Positions 9,718 to 17,974 of a stretch of DNA of 64,000 nt are shown here, piece by piece; within the stretch, counting starts at the first letter, position 1, and each line of letters starts with the position of its first letter. The notes beneath the pieces are model-generated. The model had not been told where the DNA came from. It worked only from the letters and a program-made list of their open reading frames with translations, and made no database searches. The DNA comes from JAOUFP01 sp963801505 (GTDB lineage: Bacteria > Nitrospirota > Thermodesulfovibrionia > Thermodesulfovibrionales > UBA6898). The stretch spans positions 111,281 to 175,280 of the forward strand of contig CAWDEY010000018.1 in NCBI GenBank assembly GCA_963801505.1. Reading direction: 5' to 3'. The position numbers and the translations under genes were made by a program.

Positions 9718-10149
9718 ATGACTGAAGCAGCAGGAGAGATGCAGAAGAAAGAGGCTGAAACTCTCGAGACAGGAGAACGCACAAGGGCAAGCAGGATATA
9801 TGCGCCGCAGGTGGATATTATTGAACGGAAAGACGACATAGTTATAATCGCCGACATGCCTGGAGTGGATGAGAAGTCTGTTGATATAACCCTTGAGAAA
9901 AATGTCCTGACAATCTACGGAAGGGTTGACGCTTACGCGCCCGAGAATCACAAGAATTTTCTTTCAGAGTATGGAATCGGAGATTATCAAAGGGTCTTTA
10001 CCCTGTCTGATGAAGTTGACAGAGACAAGATTCAGGCAACGGTGAAAAACGGAGTTTTAAAGCTTGTCATGCCCAAGGCAGAGACGATCAAAACAAGGAA
10101 AATACCGATTAAGGCCGAAGGCATAGGCGGGGTCTTGAATTACAGTTAA
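9718..10149 (+). CDS. Hsp20/alpha-crystallin small heat-shock protein
   Basis: 143 residues. ATG 9718 is preceded by a strong GAAGGAGGTGA. A short polar N-terminal arm (~residues 1-33) precedes the alpha-crystallin domain: VDIIERKDDIVIIADMPGV, LTIYGRV, then ATVKNGVLKLVMPK and a basic IPIKAE tail. ATP-independent holdase that binds unfolding proteins. The gene lies 19 nt after the first hsp20 and 35 nt before the third, so the three form an operon. An open frame that extends this gene upstream through the first hsp20 in another frame is not real. Confidence 0.9.
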   Translation: MTEAAGEMQKKEAETLETGERTRASRIYAPQVDIIERKDDIVIIADMPGVDEKSVDITLEKNVLTIYGRVDAYAPENHKNFLSEYGIGDYQRVFTLSDEVDRDKIQATVKNGVLKLVMPKAETIKTRKIPIKAEGIGGVLNYS

Positions 10150-10184
10150 GTGGAGAAATATATTGATAAAAGGAGGTATTTGTC

Positions 10185-10676
10185 ATGGCAATCAGAAATC
10201 TTGTTCCGTTTGGGAAAAAAAATTTTCCGGTGAGACGTGAGGAAGAGGGGCCCTTTGCCCTTCTGCGGCGTGAGATGGACTCAGTGTTTGACAACTTTTT
10301 CCGTGGTTTTGATATTGAGCCTTTTGAGACACGATTCGGCGCCTTCAGTCCAAAAGTCGATGTGAACGAGACTGACAAAGAGATAAAGATCTCAGCAGAA
10401 CTTCCCGGCATGGACGAAAAGGACATTGACGTGTCGATTCAAAATGATATGCTCACGATCAAGGGCGAGAAGAAGGAGGAAAAAGAAGACAAGGGAAAAG
10501 ACTACTACAGGATGGAGCGCTCCTATGGCTCTTTCAGCAGGACCATTCCGCTTACTGTTGAAGTGGAAACTGATAAGGTCGAGGCCAAGTTCAAAAAGGG
10601 TGTGCTCAGCATAACACTTCCAAAGACAGCCAAGGCTGTAGCAGAAACAAAGAAGATCGCTATTAAAGCTGAATAA
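10185..10676 (+). CDS. Hsp20/alpha-crystallin small heat-shock protein
   Basis: 163 residues with the full family layout. The N-terminal arm contains ALLRREMDSVFDNFFRGF, the typical oligomer-forming segment. The alpha-crystallin domain begins near PKVDVNETDKEIKISAELPGM and ends with VEAKFKKGVLSITLPK, followed by a short KKIAIKAE tail. ATG 10185 follows AAAGGAGG. It is the most complete of the three tandem copies. A long GC-rich hairpin follows 65 nt after the stop. Confidence 0.93.
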   Translation: MAIRNLVPFGKKNFPVRREEEGPFALLRREMDSVFDNFFRGFDIEPFETRFGAFSPKVDVNETDKEIKISAELPGMDEKDIDVSIQNDMLTIKGEKKEEKEDKGKDYYRMERSYGSFSRTIPLTVEVETDKVEAKFKKGVLSITLPKTAKAVAETKKIAIKAE

Positions 10677-10741
10677 GTAGCAAAGTTCTTTCTGCCAGCC
10701 GGCAAATTAATGCCTCATCTGAGCTTATTAATTTCAATTGG

Positions 10742-10775
10742 GACAGGTCAGCCGTCAAATGGCGGCTGACCTGTC
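10742..10775. terminator. Long perfect hairpin after the Hsp20 operon
   Basis: GACAGGTCAGCCG (10742-10754) pairs perfectly with CGGCTGACCTGTC (10763-10775), and two further loop pairs leave an AAAT loop. No T-run follows on either strand, so it is an atypical terminator or mRNA-stabilising stem. The rest of 10680-10982 holds no gene. Confidence 0.5.
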
Positions 10776-10982
10776 ACCAGACTGGTTTATGCAGCAGCGG
10801 TTGTTGATTCGCAAAGTTCCAAACCATATATAAGACTCAGAGTTCACGAAACGCATTACATTTTGTTAGCTGTCCCTAATCAAAATTGCTATGAATGGAC
10901 TTTTTTCACAATATCTTCACAAAAATCTTTTATAAAATAATAATTGTGATTTTGAGATTATTTTAAAAAAAGGAGAACAGAG

Positions 10983-12450
10983 ATGACACAGAAAAAGCGT
11001 ATGCTAATCTATGGAGCGACACTTATATTGATCGGGCTGATCATAGGACTTGTCATATCTTCAAACTTTAATTTGCTTTCAAATGGCTACTCCGAAGATG
11101 CTAATATATCAAGAGAGGCCATTGACATTCTCTCGAAAACCGGACAGGCCATGGCGGAAGTTGCCGCCGCAATAAAGCCCTCGGTGGTTAATATATCTTC
11201 TACAAAGACTGTAAAAATATCAGGGATGCAATCGCCTTTTGGGGATGATCCTTTTTTCAGACAATTTTTTGGCGATCAATTCGGACACTTCGGACAGCCG
11301 CGGGAGCACAAGCAGGCAGGTCTCGGATCAGGGGTTATCGTGGACAAAGACGGCTATATTCTCACCAATAACCACGTGATCAAGGATGCGGATGAGATTA
11401 AGGTGAAATTATCGGACAAAAGAGAATTCAAGGGTAAGGTCATTGGAACTGATCCTAAAACTGACCTTGCTGTAATCAAGATAGATTCGAACCATCTTCC
11501 TGTGATCAAGCTTGGAGACTCGGAGAAATTGAAGGTCGGGGAAACCGTAATTGCGATTGGCAGCCCTTATGGGTTGAACCAGACAGTCACATCCGGCATC
11601 GTAAGCGCTACAGGCAGGGCGAATGTGGGCATTGCGGATTATGAGGATTTTATCCAGACCGATGCGGCGATTAATCCCGGCAACTCAGGCGGAGCGCTCG
11701 TGAATGTGAAGGGTGAACTTGTGGGAATCAACACAGCCATATTCAGCACCTCTGGTGGATATCAGGGGATCGGCTTTGCCATACCGAGCAGCATGGCGAA
11801 GGTTGTGATGGACAACCTTATCAAGAAAGGAAAGGTCGTCAGGGGCTGGCTTGGTGTTTCGATCCAGCCTGTTACACCTGAGCTTGCGAAACAGTTCGGG
11901 ATAAAAGATGAAAGAGGCGCCCTCGTGGGAGACGTTGTGGAAGACAGTCCGGCTGAAAAGGCGGGTCTCCAGAGGGGAGATGTCATCATAGAGTATGACG
12001 GTAAGGAGATCAAATGATCCTTCTACTCTAAGGAATATGGTGGCGGGCACTCCTCCTGGCAAAAAGGTGGCCATAAATATCCTCCGTAACGGAAAAGAGC
12101 AGAAAGTGCAAGTCACTGTTGCCGAACTGCCTGCGGAGATGCAGAAACTTCAGGGGAAATTCGACAACATTCTGAAAGGAGTTATGGTACAGGGTCTCAC
12201 TCCTGAAATGAAGAAAAACCTCGATATTCCGAAACGAATAACCGGTGTTGTTGTCACGGACATTGAAGATGGCAGTCCTGCGGAGGGAGTCCTTATGGCA
12301 AACGACGTCATTGCTGAGGTCAACCGTAAAAAAATAACCGGGATGAAAGATTACGAGGCGGTTGTTTCGCAGATCAAGGCAGACCATGATATCTTGCTGC
12401 TTGTCTTCAGAAATGGCTCGGCTATATATATAACACTTACTTCAAAGTAG
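10983..12450 (+). CDS. degP: DegP/HtrA-type periplasmic serine protease with two PDZ domains (one frameshift)
   Basis: Envelope quality-control protease. ATG 10983 follows AAAGGAG. A single N-terminal membrane segment (residues ~8-28) anchors or exports it. The trypsin-like domain shows the catalytic triad in LTNNHVI (His), KTDLAVIKI (Asp) and NPGNSGGAL (Ser). The first PDZ domain runs from VRGWLGVSIQPV. At about 12015 an extra T breaks the frame inside DGKEIKDPSTLRN; the second frame completes PDZ1 and PDZ2 (LDIPKRITGVVVTDIEDGS) and stops at 12450. A strong terminator follows. Placement after the Hsp20 genes suggests a shared stress role, though the 300-bp gap implies a separate promoter. 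Confidence 0.93.
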
Positions 12451-12508
12451 CGATCAAACACCGATAGCCCAGATAATGGTAAAAGAAATTTATGAATTGT
12501 ATGGGATA

Positions 12509-12550
12509 GATGAGCAAGGCAGGAATTCTTCCTGCCTTGCTCATCTTTTT
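12509..12550 (+). terminator. Rho-independent terminator after degP
   Basis: A 17-bp perfect stem (GATGAGCAAGGCAGGAA at 12509-12525 with its complement at 12529-12545) is followed by TTTTT at 12546-12550. It ends degP transcription and faces the convergent ymdB gene. Confidence 0.9.
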
Positions 12551-12587
12551 GCGCTGTTTAGGGTAGCGGATTTATGAATATTGAGGA

Positions 12588-13370
12588 CTAAGGATAGCTG
12601 ATCTGGAGGCGCTGTATTGCTGTTGCTTTTCCTGAATCATTGCTGATTTCTATAACAACCGCCGACAGAATACCATCCCCGTCTGCTGTTATAAACCTGT
12701 CAGGCATACCTGTCAGGAAACGCTGTATTATCTGATCAACTCCGATGCCGATAACCGAGTAGGAAGGTCCTGTCATGCCTACGTCGGTTATGTAGGCGGT
12801 CCCATGCTGAAGGATTTTTTCATCTGCTGTCTGCACATGCGTATGAGTTCCGATAACAGCACTTACCTTACCGTCCACATAGTAACCGAAGGCAATTTTT
12901 TCAGAGGTTGCCTCTGCATGCAGATCTATGATTATGATATCGGTCTCTTTTTTTAAATACTCTATCTCGGGTTTTGCTGTCCTGAAAGGACAATCCATGC
13001 TGGGCATGAAGACCCTGCCTGAAAGGTTTATAATCCCTGCTTTCATTCCGTTGGACAGTGTGTAGATTACGCTTCCGTATCCAGGTACACCAGGAGGATA
13101 GTTGAGGGGCCTTAAAACCCGGTTGTCCTTGGAGATGTAATTTACAAAATCCTTCTTGTCCCACACATGATTCCCTGTGGTGATCACATCAACACCCATT
13201 CTGAAGAGTTCAGTGACAAGGGCTTCGGTAAGGCCGAAACCTCCGGCTATATTTTCTCCGTTTGCGATTACAAGGTCCAGCTTGTATTTATCTATCAGGT
13301 TAGGCAGCAGGGCTTTTACAGTGTTTCTGCCGATCTTTCCAACAATGTCTCCGATGAATAATACTTTCAT
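12588..13370 (-). CDS. ymdB: YmdB-type metallophosphoesterase (TIGR00282 family)
   Basis: 260-residue calcineurin-like phosphoesterase. In Bacillus the family member hydrolyses 2',3'-cyclic nucleotides and acts with RNase Y. ATG 13370 begins MKVLFIGDIVGKIGR; metal ligands are seen in GDIVGK, VIANGENIAGGFG, TTGNHVWDKK, IIDLHAEATSEK and GTHTHVQTADE. A longer open frame reaches back to 13490, but that extension has no family similarity. It follows rny on the same strand about 100 nt after its stop; rny-ymdB pairing is widely conserved. Confidence 0.93.
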   Translation of the reverse strand: MKVLFIGDIVGKIGRNTVKALLPNLIDKYKLDLVIANGENIAGGFGLTEALVTELFRMGVDVITTGNHVWDKKDFVNYISKDNRVLRPLNYPPGVPGYGSVIYTLSNGMKAGIINLSGRVFMPSMDCPFRTAKPEIEYLKKETDIIIIDLHAEATSEKIAFGYYVDGKVSAVIGTHTHVQTADEKILQHGTAYITDVGMTGPSYSVIGIGVDQIIQRFLTGMPDRFITADGDGILSAVVIEISNDSGKATAIQRLQISYP

Positions 13371-13470
13371 AATGACGTGATGAGTGACAAATGATGTGTC
13401 ACGCGTTTTGCATTCTGCAAACTTATTCCGCATTACTGATAACGCGACTGATAACGTGTTACAGGCTTTT

Positions 13471-15033
13471 TTATTTTGCGTATTCAACATATCTGGATTC
13501 CCTGATAACAGTTACTTTTATCTGTCCGGGATAGGACATCTCAGCTTCGATTTTTTTCGAGAGGTCACGGGCTATCAGAGATGACATCTCATCACTTACA
13601 TCTTCAGGCTTTACGATGATTCTTATTTCCCTGCCTGCCTGGATCGCGTAACATTTTTCTACACCGTTGAAGGAAAGCGCCATTTGCTCAAGCGCCTCAA
13701 GACGTTTGAGGTAATGCTCGATGCTCTCACGTCTGACACCCGGTCTTGCTGCTGAGAGTGCATCTGCTGCAGCAACAAGGGCAGCCTCAACAGTAATGGG
13801 GTCTCCTTCGCCGTGATGTACCAAAATGGCATTGACTATCTTGAAGTTTTCACCATGTTTTTTGGCCAGGTTGGCGCCTATTTCCTGATGGGAACCCTCT
13901 ATCTCATGGTCTATGGCTTTCCCGAGGTCATGGAGAAGACCGGCCCTTTTGGCAAGTTTTGTGTCAACTCCGAGTTCTCCGGCCATCATACCTGCAAAAT
14001 ATGCCACTTCCCTTGAGTGCTGAAGCACGTTTTGTCCGTAAGATGTCCTGTACTTAAGTCTGCCCAGTGTTTTGATGAGTTCAGGGTGTATACCTGAAAG
14101 GCCAAGATCAAAAACTGCCTTTTCCCCTTCTTCACGTATATTTGCATCAACTTCTTTTTTTACCTTTTCGACGATTTCTTCTATCCTTGTGGGATGAATC
14201 CTCCCGTCTGCAATGAGGCGCTCAAGTGAAAGACGCGCAATCTCTCTTCTTACAGGATCAAAGGCGGAAAGGGTCACCATTTCCGGAGTATCATCGACGA
14301 TCAGGTCAACGCCTGTAGCAGCTTCAAGGGCACGAATATTCCTGCCCTCCCGGCCTATTATCCTGCCCTTCATATCATCGCTGGGCAGGCTTACTGCGGA
14401 CACTGTAGCATCAGCAACATAATCGCTTGCGTAACGCTGTATGGTGGAGCCAATGATCTCCTTGGCCTTTTTTTCAGCACTTTCTTTTGCCTCATCCTCA
14501 ATTTTCTTTACGAGTTTAGCAATATCAAACCTGGTGTCTTCCTCAGTTCTCCGCAGGATCTCCTGTTTTGCCTCTTCAGTGCTTATTCCCGAGAGCTTTT
14601 CCAGAATCTGGGTCTGTTCCTTAATCAACGAGTTGGATTTGTTTTCCTTGTCCTGCAGCGCTCTTTCTCTTGAGTTGAAGTCTTTTTCCTTTTTCCCTAA
14701 TTCGTGTTCGCGCTTGTCTATCTGATCGAATTTTCTATCTAAAGATTCTTCTTTTTGACGAAGTCTTTTTTCCAGATGGTTCAGTTCAGAGCGTTTTTCC
14801 CTTAATTCCTTTTCAGCTTCTGTCTTGGCCTGATAGACGATATCCTTGGCTTCGATGGCCGCTTCTTTTCTGATTGTTTCAACTTCCTTTCGGGCATCCT
14901 CCAAAAGTTTATTCTTGTCCAGTTCAATGGATTTTCTCTGGGTTTTTAAAGTGTTTTTATACAGCAGGCTTATAATGAGGCCGATGATGACACCAGTAAC
15001 GATAGCGATGAGAAGGTATTGAATATTAATCAT
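13471..15033 (-). CDS. rny: Ribonuclease Y
   Basis: Membrane-anchored endoribonuclease that starts mRNA decay. ATG 15033 follows AAAGGAGGATCA. Residues 1-27 form an N-terminal membrane anchor (LLIAIVTGVIIGLIISLLY), then about 170 residues of Glu/Lys-rich coiled coil, a KH domain with GRIIGREGRNIRALE, and an HD domain with LLHDLGKAIDHE and a second His cluster VHHGEGD. Length (520 residues) is normal for the family. The open frame extends to 15102, but the Shine-Dalgarno and the family start favour 15033. Confidence 0.96.
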   Translation of the reverse strand: MINIQYLLIAIVTGVIIGLIISLLYKNTLKTQRKSIELDKNKLLEDARKEVETIRKEAAIEAKDIVYQAKTEAEKELREKRSELNHLEKRLRQKEESLDRKFDQIDKREHELGKKEKDFNSRERALQDKENKSNSLIKEQTQILEKLSGISTEEAKQEILRRTEEDTRFDIAKLVKKIEDEAKESAEKKAKEIIGSTIQRYASDYVADATVSAVSLPSDDMKGRIIGREGRNIRALEAATGVDLIVDDTPEMVTLSAFDPVRREIARLSLERLIADGRIHPTRIEEIVEKVKKEVDANIREEGEKAVFDLGLSGIHPELIKTLGRLKYRTSYGQNVLQHSREVAYFAGMMAGELGVDTKLAKRAGLLHDLGKAIDHEIEGSHQEIGANLAKKHGENFKIVNAILVHHGEGDPITVEAALVAAADALSAARPGVRRESIEHYLKRLEALEQMALSFNGVEKCYAIQAGREIRIIVKPEDVSDEMSSLIARDLSKKIEAEMSYPGQIKVTVIRESRYVEYAK

Positions 15034-15149
15034 CTGAGGTGATCCTCCTTTTTTGCAGCCGTGATTTTGAGGCTCTTTCATATGATAACGGAGAAAGAGC
15101 ATGTGATAACGAGTAGTTATACCTGAATAAATCCTGTATGAAAGCTTTG

Positions 15150-15280
15150 TTTGACCCTGTCAGAAATAATGCTCGTGCACTTGCTCTGCGAATGATCCGG
15201 GGTTTATCCCGCTTAGAGATAAATCTCTAACGGGGTAAACAGGCGGAATGGCAGGCGCATTAAAAATGACAGGGCCTGAT
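15150..15280 (-). ncRNA. ssrS: 6S-like RNA candidate upstream of rny
   Basis: A rod-like foldable region with no ORF. CCCTGTCA (15155-15162) pairs with TGACAGGG (15267-15274), AATGC (15168-15172) with GCATT (15257-15261), and inside them a long arm forms from GTTTA (15202), CCCG, TTAGAGAT and their complements out to 15240. Closing stem, unpaired middle and terminal arm resemble 6S RNA, which binds sigma-70 polymerase by mimicking an open promoter. In several bacterial groups ssrS lies next to rny. Strand is assumed from rny. The sequence itself was not matched to a covariance model. Confidence 0.45.
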
Positions 15281-15357
15281 GTGTCTCTTCGCAGGACATG
15301 AGATATGGTTGTTTTTTGTTCTGTTTTTACATTCAATTTTTATAGTCCCGGGCAGGA

Positions 15358-15693
15358 CTATGGTTTGGAGAGCACTTTTGGGGTTGAGAAAACGGTAATA
15401 ATAGAAAATAAATTTACTTTTTCATTTATTGAAATACCTCTTAGTAAAGGTATATGCCTTTTGTTTTCTCTATTAATTTTTTTATTTGTTATTCCCAAAA
15501 GCTTTAAAACCATAGCTGCCTGCATAATAAATTTATTGATCCCGCCCTGTCGTGTATGTGAAATATCAGATCCGCCTATTACATAGGTGGGTGTCTTAAA
15601 GTCATCTTCAGGCTTTTGCCACAGGGGCAATATGCACACCAATGCCTTACGCAGACTCCCGAAAGATCTAATTAACCGGATCAATTCTTTCAC
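15358..15693 (-). CDS. Hypothetical protein, doubtful
   Basis: 111-codon open frame on the minus strand starting MKELIRLIRSFG, with an interior segment NKFIMQAAMVLKLLG and a basic C-terminus. I recognise no family. It lies between the 6S-like region and mobA. The opposite strand is also open over much of this AT-rich stretch, so coding potential is uncertain; a zapA gene, which often sits here, was looked for and not found. Confidence 0.25.
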   Translation of the reverse strand: MKELIRLIRSFGSLRKALVCILPLWQKPEDDFKTPTYVIGGSDISHTRQGGINKFIMQAAMVLKLLGITNKKINRENKRHIPLLRGISINEKVNLFSIITVFSTPKVLSKP

Positions 15694-15844
15694 ATATCAC
15701 CTACAGGGCAGGTAGTCATCAATATGTTCATATCTATTTTATAACAGAAATTAGCAGAAATGAGCAAGGTAAAATTCTTTTTCAATAAAGACTTTTATCT
15801 TGTATTGAAAGTAATTTTTTAATAAACTATTGAGTAATTCAATT

Positions 15845-16417
15845 ATGGATGCACTGATTTTGGCAGGCGGGGAAAACAGGAGGTTCCTTTTTCACAAAGG
15901 GCTTGCCGAGATACATGGTAAAAGGCTTATTGAGATAACATCTTCTTTGTTAAGAAAATACTTTAATAAAGTATGGCTAAGCACTAACAGTCCGGATAAA
16001 TATTTTTATCTGGGTCTGCCTATGATAGGAGATATTATAAATTTTCGCGGTCCTTTGACAGGAATATTTTCCGCACTCTTAAGCACAGGGGCACCGGAGC
16101 TGTTTGTTGCTGCCTGTGATATGCCTTTTATATCTGATGATATGATAAATCTTATCAAGGACTCCTATAAAGGACAGGATGCCGTAATACCTGTCTTTAG
16201 CGGCAGCCCCCAGCCGTTACTTGGAATATATTCCAATAAGATCAAAGACCTTATGGAAGAGAGGATAAGCTTTAAAGGAAGGGCGATGAGGGATTTGCTG
16301 TGTGATATTGATGTATATTATATACCTGAAAAAGAGGTCCTTACGGTTGATCCGGAGGGAAGGTCTTTCGTGAATATCAATACCAGAGAAGACTTAAAGC
16401 AGGCAACAGGAGGTTAA
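15845..16417 (+). CDS. mobA: MobA-like molybdenum cofactor guanylyltransferase
   Basis: 190-residue nucleotidyltransferase that attaches GMP to molybdopterin, giving the guanine dinucleotide cofactor needed by enzymes such as the formate dehydrogenase encoded at 28.7-31.4 kb. It begins MDALILAGGENRRF, the LAGG nucleotide-binding loop, though the usual RMGxDK is degenerate (RFLFHKGLAEI). Further signature blocks are DIINFRGPLTGIFSAL and VAACDMPFISDDMI. Start is ATG 15845, with TTG 15830 as an alternative; neither has a good Shine-Dalgarno. It ends 1 nt before tatA. Confidence 0.82.
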   Translation: MDALILAGGENRRFLFHKGLAEIHGKRLIEITSSLLRKYFNKVWLSTNSPDKYFYLGLPMIGDIINFRGPLTGIFSALLSTGAPELFVAACDMPFISDDMINLIKDSYKGQDAVIPVFSGSPQPLLGIYSNKIKDLMEERISFKGRAMRDLLCDIDVYYIPEKEVLTVDPEGRSFVNINTREDLKQATGG

Positions 16418-16418
16418 A

Positions 16419-16635
16419 ATGTTTGGATTAGGAATGCCGGAGCTTATTGTAATCCTTGTTATTGTTGTTGTTCTTTTCGGTGCATACCAGATTGCCGGAA
16501 ATCGGAAAGGGGATAGGACTTGCCATAAAAAACTTTAAAAAATCGACCTCTGAGCAGGATGAAATTGATGTGACCCCAAAGAAAAAAGAGGCCGGCGCTG
16601 AAAAAGAGGGAGAAGAAAAAGGCAAGGGTGAATAG
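16419..16635 (+). CDS. tatA: Twin-arginine translocase subunit TatA/TatE (one frameshift)
   Basis: Small pore-forming Tat component, needed for export of HybO and HybA. ATG 16419 is preceded by AGGAGG. The N-terminal membrane helix reads MFGLGMPELIVILVIVVVLF, then an amphipathic helix continues in the next frame after one extra base near 16493 (PEIGKGIGLAIKNF) and ends in an acidic/basic tail with TAG at 16633. The restored protein is ~71 residues, normal for TatA. The stop overlaps the GTG start of alr. Confidence 0.88.
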
Positions 16636-17725
16636 GGGACCTGTATCTGAAATAGATCTTCATGCTCTTCAACATAATCTTAAAATTATCCGCCGGATTG
16701 CTGATGACAGGACTGTAATCGCGGTTGTCAAGGCAGATGCCTATGGACACGGGTCTGTTGAGATTTCAAGAAAACTGCTCTCTGAAGGCATATCACATCT
16801 GGCTGTAGCATTTACTGAAGAAGCAAAAATTCTCAGGGAAGCGGGTATTGACGCAAAGATACTTGTATTGTTTGACAGTTCTGATATTGCTGATTTCTTT
16901 GCTTATGATCTCATTCCGGTAATTTATGATACGGATACAGCTTCTGCATTATCGAAAGAAGCAATAAAGAGAAATAAAAAAATCCCTGTACATCTAAAAA
17001 TCGATACCGGCATGGGACGGACCGGATTTATGGCTGAAAATTCTGTTTCAGCTGCTGCTTTAATCTCGGACATGGAAGGTATTGAACTTGAAGGGCTCCT
17101 AAGCCATTTTTCCGAAGCTGATTCAGGCGATAAATCCGCTTCGATCCGACAGATTGAGGTTTTCAATAATATACGAATTGCTATAGAGGCAAAGACAGGC
17201 CGGAAACTGATCGCCCATATGTCAAACAGCGCCGCGCTCCTTTCTTTGAAGGCAGGCCTGCTGGATGCTGTCAGGCCGGGACTTATCCTTTACGGCTATT
17301 CTCCCTTTCCGGAGAGCTACGGGCTGAGACCGTTAATGAAGATAAAAACAAAGATACTTTCCTTAAGAAAATTACCCTCTGGTACGCCTGTTGGTTATGG
17401 CAGATCTTTTATTACAAAGAGGGAGAGTAAAATAGCTGTTGTCCCTGTCGGATATGCAGACGGCTATAACCGTCTCTTTTCCAATAATGCTGAAATGCTT
17501 GTTCGGGGGAGGAGAGTGCCGGTGGCAGGCAGAATTTGTATGGACTTGACTATGATAGATGTTACTGAAGTCGATGACATCTCCGTGGGAGATGAAGTAG
17601 TTATCCTTGGCCGGCAGGGCGGCGACATAATTACAGCGAAAGAACTCTCATCAAGGATAAATACAATCCCCTATGAAATAATAACCTCGTTGGGGAGCAG
17701 GGCAAAAAAGGAATATATAAATTGA
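16628..17725 (+). CDS. alr: Alanine racemase
   Basis: PLP enzyme making D-alanine for peptidoglycan. 365 residues. The PLP-binding lysine lies in AVVKADAYGHGS (residue ~37), KIDTGMGRTGF is the conserved central motif, and the C-terminal domain contains VPVGYADGYNR and GRICMDLTMIDVTEV, with the region around the second catalytic base. GTG 16628 overlaps the tatA stop, and the N-terminus VSEIDLHALQHNLK aligns with the family start. Intact. Confidence 0.95.
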   Translation: MNRGPVSEIDLHALQHNLKIIRRIADDRTVIAVVKADAYGHGSVEISRKLLSEGISHLAVAFTEEAKILREAGIDAKILVLFDSSDIADFFAYDLIPVIYDTDTASALSKEAIKRNKKIPVHLKIDTGMGRTGFMAENSVSAAALISDMEGIELEGLLSHFSEADSGDKSASIRQIEVFNNIRIAIEAKTGRKLIAHMSNSAALLSLKAGLLDAVRPGLILYGYSPFPESYGLRPLMKIKTKILSLRKLPSGTPVGYGRSFITKRESKIAVVPVGYADGYNRLFSNNAEMLVRGRRVPVAGRICMDLTMIDVTEVDDISVGDEVVILGRQGGDIITAKELSSRINTIPYEIITSLGSRAKKEYIN

Positions 17726-17848
17726 TTAAATTCATTGAACGGTTTGGAAAGAAATCTTGGAAAATGTAGGCTTCGTACTTATGCTGCAGAAAAACATGAA
17801 ACTGAAAGATGATAAGGAAATTGCGATAGAAAAGCTAATAATGGTAGA

Positions 17849-17881
17849 TTAGTTGGAGTCGAAAATCTCCGGCGGAACTAA
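17849..17881 (+). other. Structured leader before the type II secretion genes
   Basis: In the 250-nt gap between alr and gspE, TTAGTT (17849-17854) pairs with AACTAA (17876-17881) and GGAG (17855-17858) with CTCC (17867-17870), followed by further GC-rich symmetry to ~17930. It does not match a riboswitch consensus I know. Could be a leader RNA or a remnant of coding sequence. Confidence 0.25.
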
Positions 17882-17974
17882 GAAGGGTGGGGCTTGCACG
17901 GGCTATTGCGCGAGCTTATGAGCGCGGGTGCTGATAATATTTTGAACAAAAAATGGCGTGGAGGTTATGTTGGT

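Noticed and set aside
17849..17881. c-di-GMP (GEMM) riboswitch before gspE
   Set aside because: Hairpins are present but the conserved GEMM core and tetraloop-receptor segments are not.
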